Assembly (NCBI GenBank): GCA_963575645.1
Contig: OY754469.1
Location: 37,716,753-37,780,752, forward strand
Source: Xanthostigma xanthostigma
Lineage: Eukaryota; Arthropoda; Insecta; Raphidioptera; Raphidiidae
Length of the DNA stretch: 64,000 nucleotides
Direction of reading: 5' to 3'
Shown here in pieces: positions 32,266 through 43,409 of this stretch (position 1 is the first letter of the stretch; each line of letters begins with the position of its first letter). The position numbers and the translations under genes were made by a program. Under the pieces are notes generated by a model. That model searched no databases. It was not told the origin of the DNA and saw nothing but the letters and a program-made list of their open reading frames with translations.

Positions 32266-32660
32266 TCTATATACATACATAAAATTCTCGTGTCACAATT
32301 TTGGCCGCGCTAATCTCCGAAACTACTGAACCGATTTTAATGAAATTGTGTATGTGTGCAACTTACGCTATAGGATAGTTTTATTAAATATTTTGTATAA
32401 AATTATGGTGTAAAAAACTGTTTTAGTAACATGTAACGACATCTGATAGAATTTATTCAAAGCTATATTAGTGTAGAAGCAAACAAAAAAAACTGTTTTA
32501 GTACCACCTAGCGACATCTGTAGAATTCGTTCAAAGCTATCAGTTCAGAAGCAAATCTGGTAGAATTTGCTCAAAGCTATTAGTTCAGACGCCGGGCCGC
32601 AAACGAAATACATTTTGCAGAATTATATCTATTGCACCCGGGTGAACCGGGACGGACCAG
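32266..32660 (+). mobile_element. Helitron (truncated 3' end)
   Basis: It starts TCTATATACATACATAAAATTC followed by TCGTGTCACA and has GCGCTAATCTCCGAAACTAC. It ends CACCCGGGTGAACCGGGACGGACC and then loses the CGCTAG. A repeated internal block (AGCGACATCTG...TTCAAAGCTAT) appears three times, and 62707-63042 is its inverted relative. Confidence 0.75.
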
Positions 32661-33012
32661 TATAGGTACAGTATTTAATAAAATGAGTGATGTGAGTGGG
32701 CAACATATAATAATTAAAAACAGTAACGAACGAGCGAAGGGAATGCAGTCGACCGAAGGCGAACGGGACATCTAGTCGTTTATAAGATGATCTATTTGTA
32801 TTGATTCTGTATTCATATTTGCATTAAAATCCATCGTTCTGGTGAAATAAACATAAAGGAAATAACAAAACGATATATTATTATAGTTGTACGGCCATGC
32901 GGAATATTATAACTATACCGGGTGCACGGCAACCGTTTTCTGAAGCCTATTACAGGGTGACAAAAATAGCCAGTGAGTTTTAGCGGTCACACAAGTCATA
33001 AAATAATCGAGC
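32661..33012. other. Intergenic DNA with a second Helitron-like end
   Basis: 32740-32775 ends GACCGAAGGCGAACGGGACATCTAG, resembling another Helitron 3' end. The remainder is unassigned. Confidence 0.35.
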
Positions 33013-33692
33013 ACGCTGACAGATCCATAAAACAAAAGAGCGGATGATTTTTTTTTATTTTCAAAATATTTCCGAAAATATAAAGTTTAGAAAAAAATGT
33101 TTTTTACAAAACTTTCTTGAAAAAATAAATAAAATAATAAGCCGTTATGAAAAGTATACCATTATTATATAAAAAACACCGTTTTAGCATATATCTCTTC
33201 TGCGCATACGCCTATTTCCCCCAAAAACAATACTGCCCTTAAAAGGCAAAGGCATTTGTTGAAAAATGAGTTCATACTGAAGACAACGACAGCAGTAAGT
33301 GCTGCAGCAATAATTTTATTGTCTTTAAAAAATATTTCCCCCATGTTTTGGTTTCCATAATCTAAAATTCTGAACGGTCAAGACATTTTTAGTATAAATC
33401 TTGATTTACTCAAATTCATAAGTTGGTCACTTACTGCCTTTTACTTTTTTACGGCAGAATAGAGCTCTTCACATTTTCATACCAAACATCCTCCCAAAAT
33501 TTGGTTTCAATCCGCTCATCCGTTTGACCTGTATCGTGTTCACAGACTAACAGACGCACAGAGTTTTTCCAAAAATATATTTTTTGGATTCGGGCGACCT
33601 CAAAACGGAAAGATATTGTAAAATTTTTGAAAAGTGATTTTTGACCTGAATTAGTACCATTCCCCAATTGTGGGTTGGAATGGTAAAATTGA
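33013..33692 (+). mobile_element. Dispersed ACCATTCCAAC element, 3' portion
   Basis: It reads from ACAGATCCATAAAACAAAAGAG through CAAAATATTTCCGAAAATATA, TCTTCTGCGCATACGCC, CCTCCCAAAATTTGGTTTC and TTGACCTGTATCGTGTTCAC to GGTTGGAATGGTAAAAT. 36108-36775 is an inverted, longer copy. About 110 bp around 33240-33350 is not shared and may be an insertion. The reverse frames here have no known domain. Confidence 0.7.
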
Positions 33693-33958
33693 ATTGCAGT
33701 GTTTTAGTGACCAGCTTGTATATATCATATAGGTACATACGATATAATCTTTATGCAATATCTCGTTGCCATATTTTACATTAGCAGATATTTTTTGTAC
33801 GCGATTTGAATAGAGCGGAACACCAACGGTTACTGCTAACGGCGTTAACGGTGCCAATATATTCTATAGAGCGCTCTTAAAATAACGTATTGACCTATTC
33901 CGTTACAATATTATAGTTGCACCGTTAGAATTTTAGCGACATGCCCGTTTCTGTGACG
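33693..33958. other. Unassigned intergenic DNA
   Basis: Nothing recognisable before the TTAA element. Confidence 0.3.
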
Positions 33959-33962
33959 TTAA

Positions 33963-34656
33963 GGAGGTTGAGCCATTTTACGAAGATAACGAAAAAAATC
34001 TGAAATAAAGTTTTTTTAATAGATTTTTTTATGACAAAATTTTCTGTAAAAAATCCAAAATCATTAGGAGATTTATAAAGTCAAAAATTAAAAAAAACTT
34101 TTACATGTAGTCTTATGGAAAATATGTCAACCTAGCATGCAAACGGTACATTTTAATTTTTTGCAAATAACCAAATAATGTCAGCAGTTCCGAAAACTAA
34201 CTATGTAAACTGTAAAGCATTGGTGTCTTACGCATATTTTAATATTTTTTCCAATTTAATTAGGATTCAATAAAAAAAATTATTAAATCTTAGCACTTTT
34301 CGATTATGGACTTTTGATCTCTTGACAATTTTGACAATTTTAACTGAATTTTCAACTTTTTAATGATTTAATTTTAATTTTTATTACTTCTAATTTCTTT
34401 TTTTAATTATTTACTGCAAAAAATATGTAAAATACAGATATTTACATAAATTTATTTTTTCTAACCTAAGTTTGTACAAATTAAGTAAAATACTGAAATA
34501 ATTAATAATATTAAAAAAAAATATTTATTTATGCCTTTATGACAATATAATTTATTGGTATCATCGACTTATACCTTTTTGTAAAAATGTATTATGGAAA
34601 AGTTCCCATTTAGAATTCAACTTACTTTTGATTGGAACTGTAACGCATCAACCTCC
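33963..34656 (+). mobile_element. TTAA-flanked TIR element, copy 1 (piggyBac-like insertion site)
   Basis: The ends are GGAGGTTGA and TCAACCTCC, immediately flanked by TTAA on both sides (33959-33962 and 34657-34660). TTAA duplication is the piggyBac signature. The terminal sequence is not the usual CCC start, so the superfamily is tentative. The interior is AT-rich and non-coding. An inverted copy lies at 57266-57819. Confidence 0.75.
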
Positions 34657-34722
34657 TTAAAGGAGAAATGATTCAACAGCGGGGAAAGAGAAACCTTGGT
34701 AACACAAAATTAATGAGGAAAT

Positions 34723-35317
34723 ACCGAGCGGGGTGGCGTAGCGGTGAGAGCACTAGACTCGCATTCGGGAGGTACTTTTTTTAAAAATTTTTTTAATTTT
34801 TTATTTATATTTATTTAATTTAATTAAGTACAAAATATACAAATACAAATTGTTCCCAATAGCTTTATGGTTGTGTTTCCTGCCCAACTTGGCGATGCCA
34901 GTGCTAGGGCAGGACTCATATTATAGCTGTGCAGACCAGAAAAAAAATTGATTCGAATCCCGGCGGTGGCAGATGTGGCTGGGAGTTTTCCCACTGCCTC
35001 TCGCCGAGAAAAGGTAATTCCTGTACCGGCCATCCTGTTGAGGTTTTCCATGGTTTCCCTCAACAATTCCAGATAAATATCGAGATGGCTCCTTATATTC
35101 AAGGCCATGGATGATTACCTCCTATGCTCAAAATTTGCCTACCTGATCCTAATTTCCTAAAAATTCCTTCGCCCATTACTATTAATTAAGTTCAAGTTTA
35201 AAAATGTAGAAAAATAACGGGAAGTGTGATATCTATGGAAAATAGTAATGGTGCGAACGGCGTCTGTTATAACATAAAGTCTAGAAACGAACATTAAACC
35301 CATCAACATTATTATTA
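34723..35317 (+). mobile_element. tRNA-derived SINE, interrupted between box A and box B
   Basis: It is the same SINE as 52615-53059: ACCGAGCGGGGTGGCGTAGC, then GACTCGCATTCGGGAGGTAC, and after the insert ATTCGAATCCCGGCGG. The 3' body (TTGAGGTTTTCCATGGTTT, CAAAATTTGCCTACCTGATCC) and (ATT)n tail match. A 174-bp insert at 34776-34949 splits the promoter. No clear SINE target duplication was found. Confidence 0.8.
34776..34949 (-). mobile_element. 174-bp insert with an A-rich tail on the minus strand
   Basis: On the minus strand it reads AGTCCTGCCCTAGCACTGGC ... TAAAGCTATTGGGAACAATT ... TTTTGTACTTAATTAAATT and ends in a long A-rich run. This fits a 5'-truncated retroelement 3' end inserted in reverse into the SINE. 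The family is not recognised. Confidence 0.5.
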
Positions 35318-36107
35318 ATCACCGTGGAAATATCTAGTATAGAATAGGCCTGAATATTTATATGGTCCACCGCACAACACAGATGCTGTGATGATGTTTC
35401 ATTTATAATTATTTATATCCAGCTTTATATTATAGATTTGTGTCGTTGTTACTCAACTTGATTTGTAAAGTTAATAGTTATATAAGATAGTAAAAAGCAT
35501 TTTGAATTCATAGTTTTAGAAATAATTTTAATCACTACTATTCGAAACATGTACCAATAAATATTATATTTTAAATAAATCTATTTTTATTAAAACTTTA
35601 AAAGACTTTGATCTTACAGATGCTTGCGACATTTTATTCTTTGTTTTCAATACACGCTCGAAACTGATTACGGAATTAAATATTAACTTACGAGGTCGTA
35701 TAATTGAGTGCCCATATATAAAATATATGTGACTTAGATATGTCTGACCAGTCGTAAGACGGGATATATGTACTGGTATCTCGGATACTGTCCAGAGACG
35801 ACAGCATGTACATATAATAACCCCGGGAAAGCTGAACAACCCGCTGGAGACCAGTTGTAAATGCAGGGCTGCTGCTCTAGCCTCGTGTTCTACTTTCCAA
35901 TGCGTCCTGTTCAGGATCGTCACTATACTATTTTGCAGTAACACTTAAAATACATTAATTAATTAATTACTTATTAATTACATAAAAACACAGATAAATT
36001 CCAAGCAAGCAGCTTTGAGGTCATACGTAAAAACACTGACAGCTGGTCGCGACTATTAGCTAAAATGTAATAGGGTTGCTATGAAAACTACCTTTAAACA
36101 ACAGTTG
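35318..36107. other. Unassigned intergenic DNA
   Basis: I see no repeat boundary or gene. The longest frame (reverse, 35564-35944, 126 codons) has no recognised domain and low-complexity ends. Confidence 0.35.
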
Positions 36108-36775
36108 ATAGGTGATTTTACCATTCCAACCCACAAGTAAGAAATGGTACTAGTTTAGGTCAAAAATCACTTTTCAAAAATTTTACAATATCTTTCCGTT
36201 TTGAGGTCCCCCGAATCTAAAAAACATATTTTTGGAAAAACTCTGTGCGTCTGTTAGTCTGTGAACACGATACAAGTCAAACGGATGAGCGGATTGAAAC
36301 CAAATTTTGGAAGGATATTTGGTATGCAAATTTGAAGAGACCTATTGTTTTTGGGGAAAATCGACGCATGCGCAGAAGAGATATATGCTAAAACGGTATT
36401 TTTTATATAATAATGGTATACCTACTTTTCATAACGGCTTATTACTCTATTTATTTTTTCAAGAAAGTTTTTAAAAAATTTTTTTTTCTTAACTTTATAG
36501 TTTCGGAAATATTTTGAAAATAAAAAAAATCATCCGCTCTTTTGTATTATGGATGTCAGAAATAAACTAGTTAGGCATGTTATCATTAATTTTTACATGA
36601 CGTGGAACATACTATGTAGGTAACCATGGCAACGAATAGTTAATATCATATTAAATACTAGCCATTACCCGCGTCACCTCACGCGATATCAGAAATTTTA
36701 TTTTTTTTATTATAATCAAATGTCAACATTTTAGAAGTTGGAATCATCCCGTCGCCCGATTGGCTGGAATTTTTT
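36108..36775 (-). mobile_element. Dispersed ACCATTCCAAC element, longest copy (reverse)
   Basis: It begins TTTTACCATTCCAACCCAC and ends AGAAGTTGGAATCATCCCG, so the termini are inverted GTTGGAATGGT-like repeats. It contains CATGCGCAGAAGAGATATATGC, the CCGAAA-type block and CATGGCAACGAATAG. Other parts lie at 19086-19500, 27428-27660, 33013-33692 and 58483-60300. There is no coding region, so it is probably a non-autonomous DNA transposon. Confidence 0.65.
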
Positions 36776-37727
36776 CTTTATTGCCGCCCGCACGTACGGA
36801 CTTCCCGCATCAGTACCTACGTGTAATTCCACCAATGTGTAAATGTTGGAGTTTCAGCTTTAAAATGCCGAAAGTAAGTACTTTCGATCGAGGTTTGAAG
36901 AAAAAATTTAACCTTCTGCGAAAAAAAATTTGTGATGAAAATGTCACTTACATTATTGAGTAAGTTAAGTCATTAAAAATGCAACAAACAATTTTATTTT
37001 GGAGCCCCAGTATTGAGGCATGAGCATACGAAGTCGTTTGCAGCGTATCCCACTAACCCCAACTTTCGAACCATTCTCGTTTGTTTAAAAATCCTACAAA
37101 AATGTTTTGGAGTAATACAACCAAAACTACTATCTTTTCTATCCACGAATCAATTTTATATGATGGGGTTTTTAATTTGACTATTTTTACTTATTGAAAT
37201 TTTATAGCTTTGAAATTTTGTCCTATGGTGGATAACAAACTGTACCAGGGCAATAGTTTTAGTTGCTTCCCAATCTTAGAGTATAATATGGAGCAAGGGA
37301 CATGTTAGGTCTATTGCATCGCTCAAACATCCTCAATGAAACAGAGTGTAAGTTCGAGCAGTTAGAAAGAGAGAGAGAGCGAGAGAGATCAGTGGCTACT
37401 ACTGGCACACTGTTTGCATGTGTTTCGACGAACGGGGGAAGCATGTCTGCTGCCGTATTACGACGCGACGGCCATGTCAGAAAGCGCATGCAATTTGGCA
37501 TTCCCAAAACGGCCACATTGTTTCGTCAGACTTCCACAATCCATTGCATAATGGGGATAGGTCAATACTGCAACGTATTAGGTACACATCGTTACACAAA
37601 CCTACATATTTTGAAACTGTGAGTTCACACGCAGTCGGAGTAGAGAATCACACGTAAGGCATTACTATAAATACAAGATTTTACAGAACCAATAATATAT
37701 GCCGCGTAGACAACAATACTTGTATTG
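36776..37727. other. Intergenic DNA, partly GC-richer, no gene recognised
   Basis: A GAGAGAGAGAGCGAGAGAGA run lies near 37369-37388. 36785-36905 is loosely related in reverse to 53750-53840 (AGTACTTTCGATCGAGGT). The 106- and 85-codon frames over 37259-37657 have no known domain. Confidence 0.35.
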
Positions 37728-37763
37728 GTTCCGACAACAATACTTGTATTGTTGTCGGAACCA
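37727..37763. repeat. Perfect hairpin GGTTCCGACAACAATAC
   Basis: Seventeen-base arms GGTTCCGACAACAATAC and GTATTGTTGTCGGAACC flank TT. The GACAACAATAC word also recurs just outside (37709 and 37779), giving a small cluster. Confidence 0.8.
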
Positions 37764-37840
37764 CAAAGACAACAATGTGCGTATTGTTACACTCATTGTC
37801 CTCGAAACCGCATAGAAGAATGCCGAAGCTTCGAGAACGT

Positions 37841-37925
37841 CGGTGAATATTCCAGAACGCGACTGAAGAGCTTATATAAACAGCGCTAGCGTAGAAGGCA
37901 GACAGTCAGTCAGAAGTCAGTGACA
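37841..37925 (+). promoter_or_regulatory. Heat-shock-element, TATA and initiator cluster
   Basis: A perfect HSE triplet GAATATTCCAGAA (37845-37857, form GAAnnTTCnnGAA) is followed by TATATAA (37873-37879) and an arthropod initiator TCAGT beginning 37906, about 35 bases from TATA start to +1. The same order occurs at 3822-3892. An LTR promoter or a copied heat-shock promoter would both explain it. No open reading frame of note follows. Confidence 0.6.
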
Positions 37926-38195
37926 ATGAACAGTGTGCGACTTAAATAAATAACTAATAAACGATGAGAAAGATTTTAAATATTTAAGCAAGTCCGGCTA
38001 AATAGAGAAAGTCAACATTCTTGTAGTTTTGTTATTAAAATATTAGCTCTCGCAGTTAGTCGATTCTGCGCTGCATTGTGCTATATATAAGAGAAATCAA
38101 AAATTAACTGTCGTGAGCACTGTAGAGTAATGTAACTTAGCCAATTCGAAATTGGTTGTTTCGGGTTCATGTCCCGACAGTGACATTTAAATTTT
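37926..38195. other. Sequence downstream of the promoter cluster
   Basis: AT-rich with no start codon leading into a long frame. If this is an LTR, this part would be R/U5. TATATATAAG occurs again at 38082-38091. Confidence 0.3.
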
Positions 38196-38352
38196 TCTTA
38201 TATATGTCACCGGGATATTGTCAAACCCGTGATATTATAATTTCACGTAGTGAAATTATAATATCACGACTCTTTGTCAATCGTGATATTGTAATTTCAC
38301 TAGTGAAATTACCATATCACGGATTTGACAATATCCCGGTGACATATATAAG
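38196..38352. repeat. Palindrome of palindromes (TGATATT...AATTTCAC)
   Basis: The outer arms GTCACCGGGATATTGTCAAA and TTTGACAATATCCCGGTGAC enclose two inner hairpins. Each has CGTGATATT(A/G)TAATTTCAC then GTGAAATTA(T/C)(A/C)ATATCACG. The whole folds as a cloverleaf-like cruciform. No target duplication was seen. Confidence 0.85.
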
Positions 38353-39274
38353 CCTTCTAAAAATATTATGACGATAATCGTTTAATATTATGCTTTCACT
38401 AATTCAGTGAAAAAATATACTGCGACTGGAATTTAATCGTAATGATTATTATTAGCCATTGATTAAAATATAAATAAATATGGAGATAAATGGACATCTG
38501 TAAGGTATAAAATATATTCTGTAGTTTAGAGTTATTATTGTTTTAGAGTTCGTTTGTTTTTCGTTTGGAAACCGCGATATGGACTACTCTATCTGGCGGC
38601 GAAACTTACTAACTAACATGGAAGAAACAAGTACCTATATGAATCGTACTGTCAATGAATACTGTTTATCGTGATTTTTTTTTATAATAATAATAAAAAA
38701 ACGTTGATAAATTAATAAATGACTTATTATGGAACCTGCGAAGTTTTCACCTCGTGCAAACACAAATAAAAAAAAATTAGTAAAAGGTTGTAATAGTACC
38801 ACGTCATTTCAATGCAGATGATTAGTTATTTTACCAAGTAAGTATAGGTACTATACTTAGTCTTAGTATTGAAAACTGAATTTATTAATTGAATAGTTAT
38901 TATTATTAAATAACATTAAGAATTTTGATAGGAAAAAAAAAATAAAGTTGAAAATACATTTTGACAGATGACTATTTTTAGGTTGGGAATTGCAATAAAG
39001 TAATGTTTCAATAAATGTTTGTAACGTTCATCAACACTGCATTGATATAATATGTATATTTACCACTTTTATTTCGTGTGGATTACTCTTTAAATCGAAA
39101 GTTTGTAAACAGAAAGCATTAAAATTCACCTTACTTGAAGGTTCAATTGAATTTTTGCCTAATTTTATGATATGGTCGGCGTTATATATACGTTCTCCTT
39201 CAAGGAAATTTCTTTTTCGCTGATTTGTATCAACCCAATTACATATTATGCTGACACTTATCATTCCATTTAGA
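38353..39274. other. Unassigned AT-rich intergenic DNA
   Basis: No feature is supported. The reverse 90-codon frame at 39031-39303 has no known domain. Confidence 0.35.
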
Positions 39275-40157
39275 GCAGAGCATAGTGGCGCATTCGTTTG
39301 CAAAATTCGTTTGGTTCGTAATTTTTTTTTTTTTAAATGTCCAGGAGGCTCTCCTGATTATAACAGTGTAACATGACACTCAATATCTGTTGCCGTTATT
39401 GTTTAAACAACGAAAAATTGAAAATATTGCAAAATAAGTTTTTTTGCAATAAATAATTTTTTTATATATTTTTCAGACTATTTTGAATCGAAAAAGTCCT
39501 TACACTCATTATCGTATCTTCAACCGGTGAATTTTTATGAATTTTTAAAAATTTCAAATATTTTATTAATTATTATGTTTATTATTCATAATAACAATAT
39601 GCAATAATTTGTCGAAGCGTACCATCTGCCTCTCTCTTACTAATATCATACGTAGGACTGGGAGTGAGATGACAATACTACTATCCTTAAAGTGCATGCG
39701 CGTAAAGAGCATATTGTTATTATGAATAATAAACATAATAATTAATAAAATATTTGAAATCTGATTACGCCATTTTTTTTATTAAAGTTTAAATATTTAA
39801 TAAAAAAATAGAAATCACGGTATTTTTTTTTCAGGTGTACTATTATTTAATTCAAGAAAATCACGATTTACAACGATTTTTAATTTTTAAAAATTCATAA
39901 AAATTTACCGGTTGAAGATACGATAATGAGTGTAAGGAGTTTTTCGATTCAAAATAGTCTGAAAAATATATAAAAAAATTATTTATTGCAAAAAAACTTA
40001 TTTTGCAATATTTTCAATTTTTCGTTGTTTAAACAATAACGGCAACAGATATTGAGTGTCATGTTACACTGTTATAATCAGGAGAGCCTCCTGGACATTT
40101 AAAAAAAAAATTACGAACCAAACGAAATTTGCAAACGAATGCGCCACTATGCCCTGC
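39275..40157. mobile_element. Foldback element (883 bp) with GCATAGTGGCGCATTCG ends
   Basis: Arms of about 300 bp run from GCAGAGCATAGTGGCGCATT to AATGCGCCACTATGCCCTGC. They share GGAGGCTCTCCTGATTATAAC and CGGCAACAGATATTGAGTG in inverted positions. An inner inversion (TTATTATGTTTATTATTCATAATAACAATATG) continues towards the centre near 39650. A TTAG outer base match may hint at a TTA duplication. No coding capacity. Confidence 0.85.
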
Positions 40158-41100
40158 ACTAATTGCACTTAAAAAAATTCACAATTGCACTGTTTACTAT
40201 ATAGTAACCATAGTAACTATGGGAAAGATACTCCATCGTCGCCATGTTTTTAAAGCTCCACCTATTTGACGAACCCCAATTATTAGAGAAATACTTTTTA
40301 GTTTAATAAATATTTTAACCCCCAACTATGAACAGTTTTGAGAGTTTTGTTACATTATTATTATGCGAGTGGGAAATATTCACGTTCACCGAAGCAAAGC
40401 CACACGAAAAATTAATTAATATTAGAAGGCGTTAATATTGTAATCAGTAGGTATTAATATTATAATTTGAAATTTTGTCACAGCATCGCTCAAAAGCAAT
40501 AACTTGTAACCTCAATTCTGACTGTAAATTAAATGACCCATTCCTCGACGGCCAACCCCTAACCGCAGAATTCGGTTTTCCATTCAGCCGAAGCCTCCAG
40601 TTGTTCTGGCGTCGGTCGTTAAGTTCACCCTGACCGTTCCTCTCTTATTCGTTGCAACCCGCTTTTGACTGCCCACTACATAACAGAAAAATTTATGTAA
40701 CAAATGGGAATACGTCGATGCGTTGTTGTTATAAAGTACATAAACATCTTGCGCGCATGTGTACCCGTTCGTTGTTTTTTTTTTTTTGTTATTCCAGTCA
40801 CGTGATCTGGAATGCGGGTGTCGACAAAACTTATTAACCAAATTGTCGGCATGTAATTTTTTGGCCTTAGAATACTTATTTATGGAATTAGTAATTAGTA
40901 TAGTTTTAAAAATATTACATAAACTAGTGTGAACTGTGCGAATTATTCGCACTAAATAAGTATAATAATTATCACTTTATACAAAATTATTTTTTAAATA
41001 TGATTGCAGGTATTCAATACGTTTCTAATTTTGCACACTGCTTATAACGTTCTTCTTTTTGTTGTATTACAATATGAAGCTCAGATGACAGATCGAAGAA
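40158..41100. other. Unassigned intergenic DNA
   Basis: No gene is recognised. The reverse 122-codon frame at 40584-40952 is rich in K/N and has no known domain. A T(13) run at 40776 is low complexity. Confidence 0.35.
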
Positions 41101-41360
41101 ATATTTTACTAAAATTGTCATATAGAGGCGCAAGTAGCAAAAGCTTTGAGTTAAGTCGTCAGATGGCATCATGCAGCATTGCTGTGACGTTGTTCAGCGT
41201 TGCTCGCTGTTTCAAAATTAAAGCCGTCAGATGGCAGTATGCAGTATTGTGTCTGTTGTATTACAATATGAAGGTCAGATGACAGATCGAAGTGTTGACG
41301 TTGTTTCAAAATTAAAGCCGTCAGATGGCGGACGTTGTTCAGCGTTGCTGTATTTTAATT
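41101..41360 (+). repeat. Local duplication cluster with GTCAGATGGC motif
   Basis: GTCAGATGGC occurs at 41158, 41225 and 41320. ACGTTGTTCAGCGTTGCT occurs at 41187 and 41333. TTACAATATGAAG(C/G)TCAGATGACAG occurs at 41068 and 41260. It appears to be an internally duplicated repeat. Related ACAGATGGC words appear at 44090-44180. Confidence 0.6.
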
Positions 41361-41772
41361 AATTTACAAAAACAAAAGCAATAATAAATTTGTTAGTTGT
41401 CGATGTCAGTAGAGCAAGCAATTATCTGTAAAATGATATATAATTTATGTGGAGAAATTGTGTGGTTTTTTCTAAAAAGGGAGGCAAACATCTTTAACTT
41501 TAGCGTATTAATATATAATATGATGACCAATCAATCGAAGTCGTAGATTCAATATTACTAAAGTTAGGAATAGTGCCGACTTAATTTTGGACATCTGTAT
41601 AATACTGCGTGACCAGCAAAAGTACGTCTGTACAGAAGAAGAGAGGAGTCGCCTGCAACAGCTTTGAATTCTGCGAAATCATAGTCAGATAAGGTGATCT
41701 CCCACAAACCTATCACAAAACTCATCAACTACAAGTTCGGTCAGTTACTTAGACGCCGTAATGCCACTGGCA
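41361..41772. other. Unassigned intergenic DNA
   Basis: No feature is supported. Confidence 0.3.
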
Positions 41773-41780
41773 GTTCGCTT

Positions 41781-42296
41781 TAGAGATGAGATAAACGGGT
41801 CTTTTTAGTGATCTGCATCTTTGCATCTGGATCCCGTATGTGAGCCGGCTCCCTGAACCGGTTCAAAAAGAGCCGAGTTCTGAATATGTTATTCGATCAA
41901 CTGAGCCACTGAGCCAACTGAGTTAGTTGAGTCAAGTCAATCATATCACCTAATATTATGCCAGTGACTGACACACATATTATAAGGCGGGGTTTTACAG
42001 GTTGCTATGTTACAGAAAGCATATTACAATATGCATACAATACCTTAAATAGTTGTGACTTAAGTAAAACACTGCAATAACTGTACCGCCTGTGCGTAGA
42101 GTGTACCATAGCCAGACATATGATGCATGAGTCATTTGAGCTGACAGAATATCTTATTGCTTCTGTGTGTTAAGTGTTTCACTGAGTTATGCGGATCCGT
42201 TGAGCCGTCGGCTCATAAAAAAGTGAGTCGGCTCTCACGGATCTTCTGACGGAGCTGGCTCTTTGAACCGGTTCAGATCTGAGTTACCCAACCCTA
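41781..42296. mobile_element. hAT-type element with GAGCCGGCT repeats (516 bp)
   Basis: The left end TAGAGATGAGATAAAC and right end GTTACCCAACCCTA are imperfect inversions. The 8-bp duplication GTTCGCTT is perfect (41773-41780 and 42297-42304). GAGCC(GGCTC) and GAACCGGTTCA words cluster near both ends. The interior is AT-rich and non-coding. Confidence 0.9.
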
Positions 42297-42454
42297 GTTC
42301 GCTTGCAGCTGCATCAATGAATCAACACCTTACATTGACACAGCCGGATAAGAAACGCCCCGGGTTAGCGTTCAAATATGTCTTACTGGAATGTCATAAT
42401 GTGACAGGAGCGTTTAACACATAATAATCACAAATCGTTCGTTTGTTTCCAGAC

Positions 42455-42500
42455 CGCTTTGCCTAAATAAGGGACCCTATGCACGTTCAGTCAGACAGGT
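42455..42500 (+). promoter_or_regulatory. TATA-like/initiator pair
   Basis: TAAATAA (42464-42470) stands 25-29 bases before two overlapping TCAG initiators (GTTCAGTCAGACAG). This resembles the two better promoter-like clusters at 3.8 and 37.9 kb, but lacks a heat-shock element. Confidence 0.35.
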
Positions 42501-42594
42501 GTACGTAATGCCAGTGTATAATAAAGCAACATTTTTTTAGCAATTTTTAATCAACTTTAAAAAATGAGGTTATCAATTTGGCATGCATAATTTA

Positions 42595-42929
42595 ACCTCT
42601 GTAAGTCGAACTTCGAGGGAGACGTCAAAAAATTGGAGTTATAAAGTTTTCGACTTATGAAAGATTTCGTCTTAGGCGGATATTGTAAGGAAATATTCGA
42701 CTTGTATAGAGGTTAAGATTCGTTATTATCAATCAAACATTGCTATGTTCGAGATACAGAGGCTCTAATTTATTTTTTCGAGTTATGGAGGGAAAATATG
42801 TAAGTATTAACCTATAGGGGTTGAGATTTCAAGTAATGGAGGTTTTGGGGATTGAAGGGAAGGGAACAAAACATTTTTTCGAGTTTTGACTTTTGAAGGT
42901 TTTCGACTTAAAGAGGTTCTACTGTATAT
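42595..42929. mobile_element. Pogo/Tigger-like MITE
   Basis: The right end GAGGTTCTACTGTA is the classic pogo-type terminus (CAGTAGAACCTC reversed). Repeated GTCGAA and TCGAGTTATGGAGG-type words fill the interior. The left end AACCTCTGTAAGTCGAAC is recognisable but eroded, and no TA duplication can be fixed. Confidence 0.65.
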
Positions 42930-43148
42930 TATATTATTATTTTTTGTTTGTTCCGTTATTAGTTCTCGAGGGACTAACCGATTTGAAAATTTTTGTTTTC
43001 GAAATTAAAAAAAAATCAGTTTTTTCAAGGTTTTTGAAATTATATCAGTTTATAATGAATAATCAAATTTCGCGGATTTGCATAAAACGCGATGTCGAAG
43101 CAGTTTTTTCGGACGTGTTGGCTCTATACTTCAAGTGTATGGGAAAGT

Positions 43149-43167
43149 ATAGATAGATAGATAGATA
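43149..43167 (+). repeat. (GATA)n microsatellite
   Basis: About five ATAG units. Confidence 0.9.
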
Positions 43168-43324
43168 AAATGTTTTATTGTCAAATATAGTAAAATATAA
43201 TATTAATACATATAGTAGTACAGTTCTGCGTACCAATACACCGCAGCAATTTTTTGTAAACAGGTAATGAGCTTAAATCTAATTCTATAAACTTGGTTAA
43301 GGATATAGGAAAAAGTAAAAATAA

Positions 43325-43408
43325 AAAAACCCATATAAGAAAAAAACCCATACAAAAAAAAAAACATACAAGAGAAAAACCCATACAGAAAAAAACCCAT
43401 ACATTGGG
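43325..43408 (+). repeat. Minisatellite of AAAAACCCATA units
   Basis: Five to six irregular 15-18-bp units of the form ACCCATACA followed by poly-A. The reverse frames over it repeat YGFF/YMGFF residues and are not a gene. Confidence 0.85.
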
Positions 43409-43409
43409 A

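Noticed and set aside
35564-35944. 126-codon reverse frame as a gene
   Set aside because: No recognised motif, AT-rich ends and no supporting context.
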